Assembly (NCBI RefSeq): GCF_028476545.1
Contig: NW_026731945.1
Location: 634,513 to 698,512, forward strand
Direction: 5' to 3'
Origin: Physella acuta
Lineage: Eukaryota; Mollusca; Gastropoda; Physidae
Length of the DNA: 64,000 bases
Part shown: one piece after another, positions 11,953-23,780 of the stretch
Numbering within the stretch: the stretch's first letter is position 1
Layout: each line of letters opens with the position of its first letter
The notes under the pieces: model-generated
What the model was told of the DNA's origin: nothing
What the model saw: the letters and a program-made list of their open reading frames with translations, nothing else
Database searches by the model: none
Made by a program: the position numbers and the translations under genes

Positions 11953-12356
11953 TACTAATATTCTATTGTAGCCCCTTCTAAATGTTGCACTCTACAAAAC
12001 TCCACATTACTAGGTAGGCTACACCTTGTTTTGTGAAATGTGGTTTCTTTAGCCTGGTGGTATTTAGTTAGTGTTGTGTTTCGTTTCGGATCGGTGTGTA
12101 TTTCGTAGTGCCATGCAGCGTTGTGAGATTTTTTATTCACCTTCTGTTATTTGATAGCTGTTCTTAATTTTACAAAATAAAAACGACTGTTGTGTGTTTT
12201 GTTTTAGATTTTTTTCTGATTATTTTACCCTCGATATTTTATGACCTGAAATATTTAATTCTGTGAACGTTTTATCCTGAGAATATTTGTCCTTGACATA
12301 TTTTGTCTGGGATATTATGGCATGTCACTGTATATAAATAAATAAATAAATAAAAA
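11953..12356. other. No gene or recognised repeat
   Basis: AT-rich spacer between the TIR element and a large AT-repeat complex. Confidence 0.5.
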
Positions 12357-12359
12357 TGG

Positions 12360-12435
<76 letters not shown>

Positions 12436-12492
12436 TGTGTATATATATATATATACATATATATATATACACAATGTATATATATTTACTTA

Positions 12493-12543
<51 letters not shown>

Positions 12544-12596
12544 TGTGTATATATATATATATACATATATATATATACACAATGTATATATATTTA

Positions 12597-12659
<63 letters not shown>
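12357..12659. repeat. AT-repeat complex with a duplicated inverted repeat
   Basis: Long (AT)n runs enclose two copies, about 110 bases apart, of a palindromic block. In each, ACATTGTGTATATA is followed by its reverse complement TATATACACAATGT (about 12432-12480 and 12540-12590), then TATTTACTTAT. Each copy could form a cruciform. Confidence 0.9.
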
Positions 12660-12661
<2 letters not shown>

Positions 12662-12925
12662 ACCGGATGCCTAAAACATTTGCGGATGGAAGAAGGGCTT
12701 GTACTGACACTGACAAGTCTCCATATCTTAAATTCTAAACCAGATGCACATTATATCCGCTTTAAATTATTTACATCTCAATGACAAATATAAGACAGGA
12801 ATTTCCAAAGAAGTCATTTTGTTGGGTTCTTTTAACATAATAAACAATAATAAAGAGTGTTATGATGCATGTTCGACTAGGGAAATTGGTGCGCATGAAT
12901 ATGAAAACAACTTAACTAGTATTTG
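12660..12925. other. No gene seen
   Basis: Short unique-looking spacer. Open frames are below what chance gives in this composition. Confidence 0.4.
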
Positions 12926-13399
12926 ATGAGTCTTTTTGCAAAAATGTCTAAGTCACTTTAGATGGTTTCTGCGCGAATAGACTTAGAAAAATATTCCTTG
13001 TTAAATAATCCATTGGTTTTTTTTTAATGTTAAGTTTTTTTTTTTTAGGATACCTTTTAGAAACAAAAAAAACGAATCATAATGTAATTAAAATTTAATT
13101 TAGAAGTCAATAAGTGCAATTAATTTTTTATTCAAAAAGTTGTCTTAGCAAAATCTGCAAGAGGACTTTTTAAAAATTAATGTTTGTGTGTGGGGGGTGG
13201 GTGGCGTAAAGTGGCGGGTTAGAAAATGGCTTAGTGTCGCGCCATCTATACAGTTGAAGAAGCAAACAAAAATAGATTATCGATCAAAGCGTCAACAGAA
13301 AAGTCAAGGTGGCTTAGACTCGGAAGGAGTTGCGTTTGTTTACGTGTTACTATTTTTAGCCATATTGTTATCGTCCCAGTTATCCAGTTTTACCAATAT

Positions 13400-13545
13400 G
13401 TGCAGTGTGCGACGTGTGTGGAGTGTTAGGAGTTGTTCAGTGTGGGGTTTGTGTAGTGTGGGAGTTGTGTAAGTGTAGTGTGTGATTCGTGTAGTGTGGG
13501 GTTTATGTAGTGTGGGATTTGTGTAGTATGGTATTTGTGTAGGTT
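13400..13545. repeat. GT-rich degenerate minisatellite in the 5' region of paralog B
   Basis: Units around GTGTAGTGTGGGATTT, homologous to the array at 6080-6260 upstream of paralog A. Confidence 0.7.
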
Positions 13546-13974
13546 ACATATCAAAACGATGTTTGGTGAACAAGATTCTCCTGTTAAAACTGCAGAAATA
13601 TGTGTGTTAGCCTGATAGTTAACATTCACCAATCAAATTTACCTGACCTGTTTGCTGACATACTCATGTAATCAAGAAGCGACTAGAGTAAGTATTTGTC
13701 TTCGAGTTTACGGAAAGAGACTTAATTAGTTTTCCAGTTGACAGCGATGCAGTTCCAGGGGGATGTAAGTAGTTTACTAAATGACTGATTTAAGTATTCT
13801 ACTAGTTTACTAATATGTGTAGTCTTCTAGTTTTTTACATTAATTCGTTGACAGCTATGTGTGGTCTATTAGTAAATAGTAAACTGATCTTTATACAAGT
13901 ATAAGTAGCCAAGTGATTTGAGACACGTAATGCTCGGCTTTGATTACGACGATCCAGTAGGTTACACACGAGAC

Positions 13975-14263
13975 CAGGGGTGGACTGGCCCGTCGGTCTA
14001 CCGGAATTTTTCCCGGTGGACCCCTAGGGAAAAATTCTGGCTTGTCCCCAACAAATCGATGGGTCCAAATAAAAGGTGTTGTCGTCCTGTTTTTTTTTTT
14101 TATTGTGTTAGTATTTCTCCATTTTACCATTTCTGTTTCTTCATACCAAAGCGTCAAATTCAGGCTTTGATGGAGAAAAAATACGCAATGAAAATTAAAA
14201 TCTGTGGTTTGAGAACCTTTTTAAATTTCCCCAGATTTTTTTGCCACAGCCAGTCCACCCCTG
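13975..14263. mobile_element. 289-bp MITE with 15-bp perfect terminal inverted repeats
   Basis: Ends CAGGGGTGGACTGGC and GCCAGTCCACCCCTG are exact inverted repeats. Flanking 8-mers share only GAGA, so the target duplication is uncertain. It lies about 100 bases upstream of the paralog B start codon and is absent from the matching place in unit A. The 116-codon open frame across it is not a gene. Confidence 0.8.
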
Positions 14264-14363
14264 TTTGAGAGTAGAGTTTTTTTTTTTAAACTAAAGTAGT
14301 CTGCTTAAAAACCAGGAGCAACACCCAGACCTAAAACTGACGTCACATGTCCTTGCTGCCAAC

Positions 14364-17300
14364 ATGACGTCCACAACTGATTTCAAATCGCCACACGAAG
14401 AAGTAGTTACCATCACTGAGTCTGTCGGATCTGGTAGTAAAAACCCTACAAAGATTGCCAGACTCAGTTTCTTCTTTATAGTTGCATCTGTAATTATAAA
14501 GTAAGTTGCCGCAGGTATGATAACTTTATGGGGAAAATGAATGTTTAAAACCTCACACTTAAGCACATTTTATATTCACAATCTCACACTAATAAACATA
14601 TGTCAATGTTTTCTTATTAACAACAACTTCAAATCACCTTCTTAAAACAACACTAATTCACTTTTATTCGAACTACTGAAGATAAAGATACTACTACGCT
14701 TGAGTGATAGTATTTTACGATTTATTATCATTGTTGGGATGGCGTTGGCGCGTGGTAGAGCACACCACATTTTAACATGTCTTGAGGTCGTAGACTCTTG
14801 TCTATAGAAAGTCACTGAGTGCACTCAGCTCTAATGGGTACCTGATTCATGTTAGGAAAAATAAAGGCGTCCGGACATAGTGCTGACCACACGATCCACT
14901 TGATCTTTCCTACGGAATGCCGGGCCCGAAACGAAAGCTTATTTTTACTTTCATTAATTAAGTCTACCTTTATTTGTAGCCATTAATCATAAATTATATT
15001 ATTCTTTGGTACAGCTGGTACTACTTCATAATTCAGAGTAATTTCTATACCAGTTACGGTTACTTTGATCAACCAAGTAAGTACGTCACTGTTTCGGGGG
15101 AGGGGGGGAGGCTGTTTAGGGGCCCACAGCCGAGCATAATCAATTTTTTTAATTAAAAAAATAATAATTTTCTTTCATTTTTTAATTGGTGGTTGTTTTG
15201 TAAAAAGTACACTGTAGCTGCGGTTGGATTATCTTTATTCTATAGACACCATCCCGAGTCCTCTTTCTCCTAAAATTAAACACACACTGTTGTCGGCGAA
15301 ATTCTTTTGAAAATAAATCGCAAGATGCCCCTAGATATTAAGACGACTTTTGCTTATTTATAGCAATCCATTGTTATTTCATAATGTAAAATGTTCGTTT
15401 GTTGCATTGTTAAAACTACTATTCTGTACTATTTCGGTTTTATGTACGTTTACTTCTTTTTATTTTACAAACAAATACGATAGTAAACGTGTATATTTTG
15501 AATTATCTCCCTTGAGTGTTTCACAATAGGCTTTAGAAAAAGTAGTTGTAAAATTTGGGAAGTTTTTGATTACTCATAGACATTTTTACTTTCTCGGATA
15601 TACGAGAATAGAGAAAGTATAGAGAAAGTATTGTAATCGTGCACAAAAATAACATGAAATTTTGACAGTTTTCACCGTTTTACTCCTCAGTCCTTCATCA
15701 CATCCGGAGTATAGAGGACTTAATTTAATCAGGCAAAAATTATAAATACAAATATATAAACGTTTTGGCGTTTTATGCGTTATCGAGTTGTAAAAACTGG
15801 ACTTTGCAATTCTGTCCGTATGTCTGTGTGTCTGTGTGTCTGTCTGTGTGTGTGTAAACACGATTACTTGAGTACCGTTACAGCTAGGTTGATGAAATTT
15901 CATATATAAGTATTTTTCATATATAAGTTATATTTTATCAAAATCGTAGATCCTGATCAACTTTTGGGTGATTTCCGATAACCGGAAGTGGTACTTTTTC
16001 TACTTTGAATTTTTCAAAAGCCTATAAGCTGCGTACTATTTTAGATAGATGCATGAAATTTCACACGTAAGTAAAAGATCTAATTCTCTACCTTCTGTCA
16101 AATTTTGAGTAACTGCCGTTGACCGGAAGTAATTATTTACGCTATTTCCGATTTCTCAAAAAACGCACGTAAATTTATAAAGTACTAATAATTTCCCGCA
16201 CTTTTATACACATTTTATTAGGCGTTCACTTGGTGTGGGACGAAGTGGTCTAGCGGTAGAGAGCTGGACTGCTAACCCGTTAGTCTCGAGTTCGAATCCG
16301 AGTTCAAGTCAGTAGACCGTACCTGAGTCCACCCAACTCTGATGGGTACCTAACTCCTGTTAGGGAAAGTAAAGGCGGCTGGGCATAGTGCTGACCACAC
16401 TATCTCTTCATATGCCTAGGTCACAGAAACAAGTGAACTCTACTTCACTTGCCTCATAGACCGTCAGGTTTGATAGGGAAACTTTTCACTTGGTGTGCAA
16501 TTCTTTTTTTTTACGAGATTCTATTCTATTATAAAAAGTTTAAGTAATTAAAAATGGATAACAAATATTGTCTATATCCTGAGTTGCCATCCCTCGTAAT
16601 TTTATATTAGAATATTCGAGAAAGTTTAGGGGAGATCACTCCCGGTTTATTATAAAATGTGTAGTTGCTAAGGGATCTGTGTGAGCATCAATTTTTTCTT
16701 TGCACATTTCCTGTTTTTCTCTGTGCGCATTATCTTTTCGCGTATTTCTATGTTCATATTTTCTGTGTGCGATTTTTCTGTGTGCAATTTTCTCTTTACG
16801 AATTTTTCTATATGTGCATTTTTCTGTTGTGTATGTTTTTGTGCGCATTTTCAATTGTGCATTTTTTTTGAGAACCGTCATTTTCTTCGGACTAGCTTCC
16901 ACGAACAGCGTCATTGATAGGCTGAAATTATTCGTTTTTCTGTGCAACAACATCGCCTATGTAGTTATCTGCCTGCACATCTTTACCAGCAAGTTTAGAG
17001 GAAGCAAAATCACCGCAGTTATCACTGCATGTGTCTGTATATTTACATGTAAGATTTATCAGTATTCTTTTATCTTCGTTTACAATAACTTCGGAATAGG
17101 TTATGGTTCCTAGAAATGATATGTAGGTGAAATAGACTATGACAATACTTTGTCAATGTATATGGCATAGAATACCACAATATCACCGCCAAAATACCAC
17201 AGCAATACCACCAAGGAATGGTGTGACCTAGCGGTAGATCGCTTGACTGCTAAACCGAAAGTCTCGAGTTCGAATCCGGATTCAAGTCAGTGGAACTCCC

Positions 17301-17616
17301 GTTAGGTAAAGTAAAACCGGCTGGACATAATGCTGACCACATTATCCCTTCCTCTGCCCAATAGATTGCTAGTTCTAAATAGGAATGTTTACTTTAATTT
17401 ACAGATGCCACAAAAATACCACCAAAAACCACTAATATACCACTATAATTACGAAATGACTCTTACATTCCAGCTGCTTGCTTAGTGAACCAGTGGAGTG
17501 CTAAAGCTATAGATGATGGTATAGTTGACATTGTTTATGCACTCCATATTGCTGCATATTTTATTCAAGCCATCACAGGGTTGTTGATGATCAATGAGGT
17601 GTATTATATGACGTGA
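14364..17616 (+). CDS. Small four-pass membrane protein, paralog B (4 exons, 164 aa)
   Basis: Same architecture as paralog A; function unknown. The exons are 14364-14500, 15015-15076, 16896-17048 and 17474-17616, with the same phases (2, 1, 1) and TGA at 17614. Exon 3 is 30 bases longer than in A, adding ten residues (around TSTNSVIDR) before segment 2. The chosen acceptor (GGACTAG|CT, 16896) is the one that keeps the frame; the acceptors 29 bases or so downstream put a stop in frame. Hydrophobic segments are at about 33-53, 76-96, 104-124 and 133-158. Shared landmarks are the MTxTTDxKSP start, CNNIAYVVICLHIF, ITACVCIFT and a TYxT-like end (VYYMT). The exon-4 loop is shorter and less acidic than in A. 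A degenerate pyrimidine-rich minisatellite lies directly upstream of exon 3. Confidence 0.87.
14735..14946 (+). mobile_element. SINE family 1 in intron 1 of paralog B
   Basis: Diverged head (GCGCGTGGTAGAGCACACC), then AATGGGTACCTGATTCATG and GACATAGTGCTGACCACACG. It is at the same intron position as the 7193-7449 copy, with related flanks (GTGATAGTAT before it). Confidence 0.8.
15105..15310 (-). mobile_element. Fragment of the hAT-like element family found whole at 43217-46017
   Basis: GGGGCCCACAGCCGA, the AAAACAACCACC-type block, GGATTATCTTTATTCTATAGACA and GAGTCCTCTTTCTCCTA match, in inverted orientation, the right part of the 43217-46017 element (about 45795-45965). It lies in intron 2 of paralog B. 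Confidence 0.65.
15583..16651 (+). mobile_element. Unclassified interspersed repeat 'ACTTTCTCG', copy 1, with a SINE inserted
   Basis: It starts TTTTTACTTTCTCG and ends near ATTCGAGAAAGTTTAGGGGAG then CCCGGTTTATT. ACTTTCTCG at the start is the inverse of CGAGAAAGT near the end, so the ends look like imperfect inverted repeats. Internal landmarks are ATTGTAATCGTGCA, a TCTG-rich run, GAGTACCGTTACAGCTAGGTT and CCGGAAGTGGTAC. Shared with copies at 43021 and 55564. No coding capacity. Confidence 0.75.
16238..16484 (+). mobile_element. SINE family 1, full-length, with perfect 13-bp target duplication
   Basis: Flanked on both sides by TTCACTTGGTGTG (16225-16237 and 16485-16497). The head has A-box-like GTGGTCTAGCGGTAGAGAG and B-box-like GAGTTCGAATCC. 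The body has GATGGGTACCTAACTCC and GGGCATAGTGCTGACCACAC. The 247-bp body defines the family ends. It is inserted inside the ACTTTCTCG repeat; the empty site is seen in the copy at 56095-56110. Confidence 0.95.
16676..16870. repeat. Degenerate pyrimidine-rich minisatellite upstream of exon 3 of paralog B
   Basis: Units of roughly 20 bases around TTTTTCTGTGTGCGCAT, ending about 25 bases before the exon-3 acceptor. It may act as an extended polypyrimidine tract. Confidence 0.65.
17218..17400 (+). mobile_element. SINE family 1 with internal deletion, intron 3 of paralog B
   Basis: Good head (GTGTGACCTAGCGGTAGATC, GAGTTCGAATCC). The GATGGGTACCTGACTCA block is missing, then CTGGACATAATGCTGACCAC. 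It sits within the A-rich minisatellite of intron 3. Confidence 0.8.
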
Positions 17617-17722
17617 TATAAACTCATATACTTAAAGCAACGTGTGTTTGTGTATAATTAAATGTATACGAAGGCTTAGATATGTATATATGCAGTTGGT
17701 CAGTAGATTGTGTATTGGTCAG

Positions 17723-18125
17723 GGGGTCTTTCATAAATGACGTCACACTCGTAAGGGGGGAGGGGATCCGCAATTTTGTGACGGGTGTGATGAGGGACAG
17801 AGGGGGTGGTTCAGACGGTGTGGCGCAACACTTTTGCATTTTAAAAACGCAATGTTAGAAAACGAATTTTAGCCGTTTTTAGCGTTTTAGAAAACTGTTT
17901 TAATAAACGGTAATAGGAATTGATTAAAATACTCTATGTTGACAAGAGTTCAGACAAGATTTTGGAAAAATACAGTATTAATTTAAGAAAAATGCAAATG
18001 CAATTTTGACGGGGATGAGGTGTTGTAGGCTTAGGTGTGACGTTATTTTAGGGGGGTCTGGCTTTTTGTGACGACGTGTGACGGTGGGGGAAAAGCGTGA
18101 CGTCACTTATGGATGGCCCGACCCC
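17723..18125. mobile_element. 403-bp MITE with CATAAATGACGTCAC ends and a 4-bp target duplication
   Basis: The left end GGGGTCTTTCATAAATGACG is the inverse of the right end (TGACGTCACTTATGGATGG then CCCGACCCC). Both flanks read TCAG (17719-17722 and 18126-18129). A 4-bp duplication fits the Sola superfamily; that assignment is inference. Related ends occur at 39850-40135, 40213-40353 and 41908-42130. Confidence 0.75.
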
Positions 18126-18167
18126 TCAGACGTGTTTTAAAGCAGTTGCAGTTAGAGATTGTTCGGT

Positions 18168-18373
18168 CAGGGGTCGCCAACCTGCGGCTCGCGAGCTGCA
18201 TGTGGCTCTTTTGATATCAAGATGCGGCTCTCCAGCTCCTTGAACAAATACTAATAATCTTAATAAAAAAATAAAATATTTGAAATAAAAAATGTTAGTG
18301 GCTCTTTAAAACCAGGGAAATATTGAAAATTGTAACTTTTGGCTCTTCCGCTTCAAAAGTTTGCCGACCCCTA
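18168..18373. mobile_element. 206-bp hAT-type MITE, CAGGGGTCGCCAACC family
   Basis: The left end CAGGGGTCGCCAACCT is the inverse of AGTTTGCCGACCCCTA at the right. Flanks TGTTCGGT and TGTTAGGT match at 7 of 8 bases. The GCGGCTC and GTGGCTCTTT motifs near the ends are typical of this widespread hAT group. Confidence 0.88.
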
Positions 18374-19058
18374 TGTTAGGTGATAGTAGAGGTGGATTGG
18401 AGATTAGTTAGCTAGAAGTAAAATATATAGTATAGAAGAGTAGAAGATTGATTTGTGTTTGAATAAACAAACATAGCTTATCTTGAATTGGAGTTGCGTT
18501 TGATTTCACACATTGCGTCAGGCTACATAAGATTTAGAAAAGGCGATCCCCGGAACAAGAATATATTATAGTATACATTACGGTGTACCAAGTATATATA
18601 AAAAATCTCGTCATCGCAGTGTGCATTTAGAATCTTTTAAAATATTTTTGGTGTACAGTTTGAATAGTAAACTCCCTGAATTAAAACCTCAGCATCTCAA
18701 TCGTCATAGAAAACTTGACATCCTAATAATAGGCAATAGATTTTCGTTAACAACATTATGGAAAGTAATGTTGTTGGGTATAAAACTGACACACAATCAC
18801 TTTAACGAAAATTATAGCAGGCTTTGCTCACATCATTTTTGAATAGTGATCATTGATCAAGCACTGTTTTCGCCACAACTTACAACATTCATTTATTTAA
18901 TGGTTATAGCCCCTGAAGAAGGGGAAACAACTCGATTGCTATTATTAGAAGGTAAACGAAATTTTGGGTACGTTCGGGATGGGAGCCTAGAAAAGGGTTA
19001 CATTACAGGTCAGTTTGTTGACCCCCAGCCAACCCTCTCCGTCATAATTACTTGCAGT
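18374..19058. other. No gene seen; possible LTR-like remnant at 18130-18520
   Basis: A tract rich in TAG words with AATAAA near 18463, then GGAGTTGCGTTTGATTTCACACA, resembles the layout of the solo LTR at 54604-55089, but no paired ends or target duplication could be fixed. Short open frames at 18621-19112 show no domain. Confidence 0.3.
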
Positions 19059-19127
19059 GGCGTCACCGGGCTGGGGTGCGTAGCGCAACGGGTGACACCA
19101 TTCAGGAGGTGACACCAAAACGTAAAA
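19059..19127. mobile_element. Fragment of the GTGACACCA element family
   Basis: Begins CAGTGGCGTCACCGG and has the GGGTGACACCATTCAGGAGGT block that recurs at 19652-19890 and 53884-54366. Confidence 0.5.
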
Positions 19128-19130
19128 TTA

Positions 19131-19350
19131 GACGTGGTCGAATGGTAAAAGTCACGACTACTAACTAACCTGAAAGTTTGGCGTTTGGATCACGGGTTCA
19201 AGCATGTATAACGCCCCTGAGTTCACCCAGCTCTGATGGGTACCTATGTTAGGAATTGCGCACACTATCCCCCTGAAAGCCGAGGTCATTGAAATAGATA
19301 ATCTCTACTGCATCTACCATAGAATGTCTTGGGCACGAACGGGAAAAGAT
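19131..19350 (+). mobile_element. SINE family 1, diverged copy
   Basis: Head GTGGTCGAATGGTAAAAG, body CTGATGGGTACCTATGTTAGG. The GGGCATAGTGCTGACCAC segment is mostly missing. The distal end is CGAGGTCATTGAAATAG. Confidence 0.75.
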
Positions 19351-19398
19351 GAAAATAATGAATACACTGTGTTGTAAGTTATGTTTGAGGCTTCATTA

Positions 19399-19400
<2 letters not shown>

Positions 19401-19462
<62 letters not shown>

Positions 19463-19640
19463 CGTGTTAGTCTACTGTATATATAACGTGTTAGTCCAGT
19501 GTATATATAACGTATTAGTCTAGCGAATATGTAACGTGTTTGTCTAGTCATAGAAATATACAACATATTGGTCTAGTGTATGATTATATAACGTGTTAGA
19601 CAAAGTACAGATATAATGAATTATTAAAATGCATAATATA
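19401..19640. repeat. (AT)n run followed by a TAACGTGTTAGTCTA minisatellite
   Basis: Sixty bases of AT repeat, then about six degenerate units of 25-35 bases around TATATAACGTGTTAGTCTAG. Confidence 0.85.
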
Positions 19641-19651
19641 ACGTGTTATCA

Positions 19652-19890
19652 GAGACGTCGCGAGGCAGGGGCGGTGGGTGCGGACCACACCGAGTGACAC
19701 CATTCTAGGGGTGACACCATGGCGAAAAACTGCATGATGGATGACACTATTGGGATGGGTAGACACCTTATCGAAAAGAGCATTAAACCTACGGTGTTAA
19801 ATCTAGTTATATAGAAAAATGGGGGAGGGAGAGGGTGACACCAAACAGAAGTCGATTGGAGGGGCGGGGTGATACAGTAACAGCTGGTGA
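19652..19890. mobile_element. GTGACACCA non-autonomous element fragment
   Basis: GGTGCGGACCACACCGAGTG, GTGACACCATGGCG and GGTGACACCAAACAG blocks match the composite at 53884-54366. Ends are not resolved. Confidence 0.5.
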
Positions 19891-20055
19891 CACTCCACTT
19901 ATTAATAATAATCGTCTCATATCGTCACCGAATCCATACCCTCTCTCGCCCACATGTATGACGTCTTTTATGGATTGATATTTTAATTAAACGTTGGCAG
20001 ATTTATTGTGTTGCTGATTTGGCCAGCTAACTTGTATCGGCGATTCAGTTATTTT

Positions 20056-20330
20056 TAGATAATTGATCAAGGGTTAAACAGAAAGGTCAAGGTAGCATCA
20101 ACGAGGAAGGACGGAAATTTGTGTACGTGTTACTAAATTTAGCTGCATTTTATTGTCCTAAAGTTATCCCGCTGTGCGCAGTAGGGTTATGCTGAAGCGT
20201 TGATATTAACTAGACCAAAACAAGACTAGTGTGGGCCCTATTGAAGACTCTCTGAACCTGATTTTTTTTCATTGGCAACTACACATATGTTTACGTTTTA
20301 AACTTGTTACATCACACATGCATCAACTCC
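20056..20330 (+). other. Third, promoter-only copy of the membrane-protein duplication (unit C)
   Basis: It matches the 5' regions of units A and B: ACAGAAAGGTCAAGGTAGC, GAAGGACGGAAATTTGTGTA, CGTGTTACTAAATTTAGC, TTGTCCTAAAGTTATCC, and a diverged GAACCTGATTTTT block. No copy of any coding exon is found downstream, and the GT-rich minisatellite is gone. Either the coding part was lost or only this part was copied. Confidence 0.6.
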
Positions 20331-23279
20331 AAAAGGGGACAGGTTTTAAGCAAATTAGTTTACTAGAGGAGTTTCTTTAGATATTTTCTCAGGTGGAGAG
20401 GGGTGGGGGGCACAAGTGCACACTGCTTTAAGGATATACATTTATATATAATTTTCTTTTATTTTTTCTGTTTCTTCTGGGAGAGGGCGGCAGTATTTAC
20501 TAGTTGAATAATATAAGAAGTAGTCTACTACTACTAGTTTAAAGATGTAAGGATGTAGTAGGTAAAGTATTCTACGACTAACTTTAGCTTGACTGATTTA
20601 AGAAGTCTATGGGTCAATAAGCTTATACTATACTTCCCCCTGAATTCTTTATAGAAGAAAGTAAAAACGAGCAAAAAAGAAACAAAAAACAAGGCTCACG
20701 ACAAAAAATATATCAGTACCATAGTTCACAACAAATTTTTTTTTTAACGCATGGTTCACAACAAAATACAAAAACAAGATCCACTCGAAAATTAAAACAA
20801 AAACGTAATTTTCAACAAGGTAAAGTTCACAGGAAAAATGTAACAAAAAAAAAACATTCATAAATAATTACAAACTCAAGCAAAATGAGGTAAAACTTCA
20901 GTGTGTATTTTTAAAGATGTATTAACAGGTTTAATTGACAAACATGTAGCCGAAACACTGTACAACATACACTTGTTTGCACAGAAATATGTAGAACATA
21001 CAAGTGCGTACCAATAGGAATGTGTACCAAAACCCAGCACAGGCCAAGTTTTTAAGTAAACTTTATAATTGATTTTAAATCCTATCTAAAAACTGGCCAG
21101 ATTTTTAAAACTAAACTCAACAGTCCATCTTAGCATTGCCAAGTTGGATTTGACATGCTTGCTTGGTACACTATAAATTAAAGAGTGAAAGAGTTAATTG
21201 AAACAAAACAATTGACAAGTGGCAACTAATAATTTGTTTATAAAATACAACTGTGGCATAAATGGCCCTGTACATATATTGATAACACATTAACCAAAGC
21301 ACAATCTATTTATAAAACTTATTACCCTCCAAATAAAATTATCATCTTTTTTTTTTTACAACCCAGTTATCATCAGAAAGCTACAAGGCAAATGACAACA
21401 GCTAAGAAAATTTCTCTACTTAGTATTTTATACAACCCTGTTCATCAAAAAACATTCTCTGCATTACAACTATTTTAACTACAACAGCACATCATAAAAT
21501 TGATTCTGCTTAAAGTCAATTTACATCATAATAGTGCAATAAATTTCTAGCATGTAATGTAAATATATATAACCTATTGCTATAAATAGATACAAAAAAA
21601 GCACTTATCACAGGGATATAAATACACACAAGGATGACTCAATGGATTATTTCAGAGTACTTTCCCTTGGCATAACAAACACCACATTGACATGTGTACC
21701 CAAGCAATAAAATAATAACATCCAATACAACTTTTTTAATCCAGTCCAAGCAGTCTGTTGTAGTTTTAAAAAGCTTAATTGTATTATGGAGGTTACCGAT
21801 ATGGAAATAGGATTTCACAATACTATAAAAAAGTTGAAGCTAAAATTTTGGATCCTAAAATTTTAAAAAACTTAGTTTATATTCACTAGTCCGGTTAATC
21901 TTTAGGGTATTCTCTTAAAAAGATGAATACATACTAAAACAATATCCATACCAAAAGCAAAGTCAACCCCTTTGAACCTGTAAACATACATGAGGAAGAT
22001 AATTTCCTAACTGAAAAGAAGTCCTACAACACTGGAGTTTAAATGATCCTTTCTGTTGAGACTGGAGACTAGGTGTTGGTATCAAAATGGTTAAACTAGT
22101 TATTTCTTCAAGTAGTGTTTTTTTAATTTTTTTTTTAATAAATTCCTACTGTATTGTCCGACAAATAAAAAATATAATGTTGTTGCAGATGTGAAAATAA
22201 ATTAATGGTGGGGAATAAATGTTCTGTAATAAATATATAAAACGTAAATACTTAACTTCTTGTGTTTATGTTAGTATGCGCAAATGTATTTCCACTAATG
22301 TAAAATAGTTGCGCTCCAGATAAGTAAAAAATAAATAGTAATATTATAATACACAATGTTATCATAATTAGACAAAAAACAGATGATAAGTTGTTTTTTT
22401 CTATATGTTGTCATCATACGCTAAAACCATTCACACAAACAAACAGGGGTGAATGGACAATGGTGTTACTACTTATCTATACGTGGTTATGTGAGGATCT
22501 GTGATATTCATTGACCTGGGTCTATAAATTATTTAACACCTTTGGTCCCAGTAGTTTTCAGTAGTTTTACAAACAGGGTACTGGTATATAATTGAAAAGA
22601 AATTTTTTATGTCTATCCTCAAGGTGTTAGAGCCAGTTTTAATAATAAGACAGAAATGGCTTTAGTATAGTTAAAAACTTGTTATTACAGCAAGGATTAA
22701 TGAGATATTAATTACTAAAATTTTTTTACTGGCAAGCTTTAATATGTTTGGGAAAAAATGTAGTTCATCTTTTTCAATTAAAATTGTTAAAAACAACTAA
22801 ATTTTTTTTAACGTGACTTATTTTGGATAAAAAAATATTTTAAAAAATAAACTTACCAAACTCCAATCAAAAAGAAAACTGCACTAGCAGTACAAAATTT
22901 GTTAAAAAGCACAAACACCAAGATCTTAAAATAAAATGTAGCCTACTTCAACAACATCGCAGAAGCAAAAATATGAATTATAAATCTTTAATAAAATGTA
23001 CAAAGCAGGCAAAAAAAAAATCTGTTATAGTTATAGCAAGTCCTGTAACCCTTTTTACATCTTAGGTCAAAGTTCAGTAGATCTCTAAAATTTGACCTTT
23101 CATGAACCATTTTGTTTCTAGTATTGAGCAAGTTAAAACTAAACTAAATTTCATCAAATTTCTCCACATAATACATGTATAACAATGTACTTGTTTTATT
23201 TTAATGAGTAACTTATCATTAATAGATCCATTACTGAATACCTCTAGCAAAGGATACACAACATATAACCTTAACACCA
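20331..23279. other. AT-rich 3' flank of SAC1, no gene seen
   Basis: Contains an A-rich stretch with repeated GTTCACAACAAAA words (20650-20860). Parts nearest the stop codon are probably SAC1 3'UTR. One AATAAA on the minus strand (23195-23200) is a candidate poly(A) signal, but several equal candidates exist. Confidence 0.4.
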
Positions 23280-23289
23280 TGACTGATTG

Positions 23290-23780
23290 TATTATGTGTC
23301 ATACATGCAATATGTATAACCTTAATACCATAATAGATGAAGACACTACACATGTATAACCTGACAAAGAGGTTACACGCTACACATCAAAAAACTTATA
23401 CCTTCATAGGTTACACAATACACATGTATAACCATAAAAAATAGTTAAACACTACACATGAATAACTTTTATAACAGGTTACATGCTACACATGAAAAAA
23501 CATACACCATAGTGTAACCATAACAACAGGTTACAAACTAAACATCAATAAACTTATACCTTCATAGGGTAACCATAATAACAGGTTACAAACTAAACAT
23601 CAATAAACTTATACCTTCATAGTGTAACCATAATAACATGTTACACACTACACATCAATAAACTTATACCTTCATAGTGTAACCATAAGAACAGGCTACA
23701 CACTACACATGAATAACTCTAACAGGTTAAATTCAACACACGTATAACCTAGATAACAGGTTACACTTGAATTAAACTAT
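23290..23780. repeat. Minisatellite in the SAC1 3'UTR
   Basis: Degenerate units of about 55-60 bases built on AACAGGTTACACACTACACA, TCAATAAACTTATACC and TTCATAGTGTAACCATAA, about eight copies. It starts about 110 bases past the SAC1 stop and so is probably transcribed as 3'UTR. Confidence 0.8.

Larger units (their letters stand above)
12926..17616 (+). other. Segmental duplication unit B
   Basis: Colinear with unit A (5520-11098). Extra insertions in B are a MITE at 13975-14263, a transposon fragment near 15110, the element at 15583-16651 and a SINE at 17218-17400. B lacks A's copy-2 MITE and its 25-bp minisatellite. Confidence 0.85.

Noticed and set aside
12272-12784. Long Ile-Tyr open frames (also in all other AT arrays)
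   Set aside because: Dinucleotide repeats have no stop in these frames; not genes.
13918-14268. 116-codon open frame upstream of paralog B
   Set aside because: It runs through the MITE at 13975-14263 and has no counterpart in unit A.
16238-16320. tRNA gene (and similar hits in other SINEs)
   Set aside because: A- and B-box text is present, but the cloverleaf is degenerate and each is joined to a conserved SINE body with target duplications.
16896-16930. Exon 3 acceptors of paralog B at the later AG sites
   Set aside because: They bring TGA into frame; the AG before 16896 keeps the frame and the paralog alignment.
18130-18520. Second solo LTR
   Set aside because: The layout resembles an LTR end but no matching termini or target duplication could be placed.
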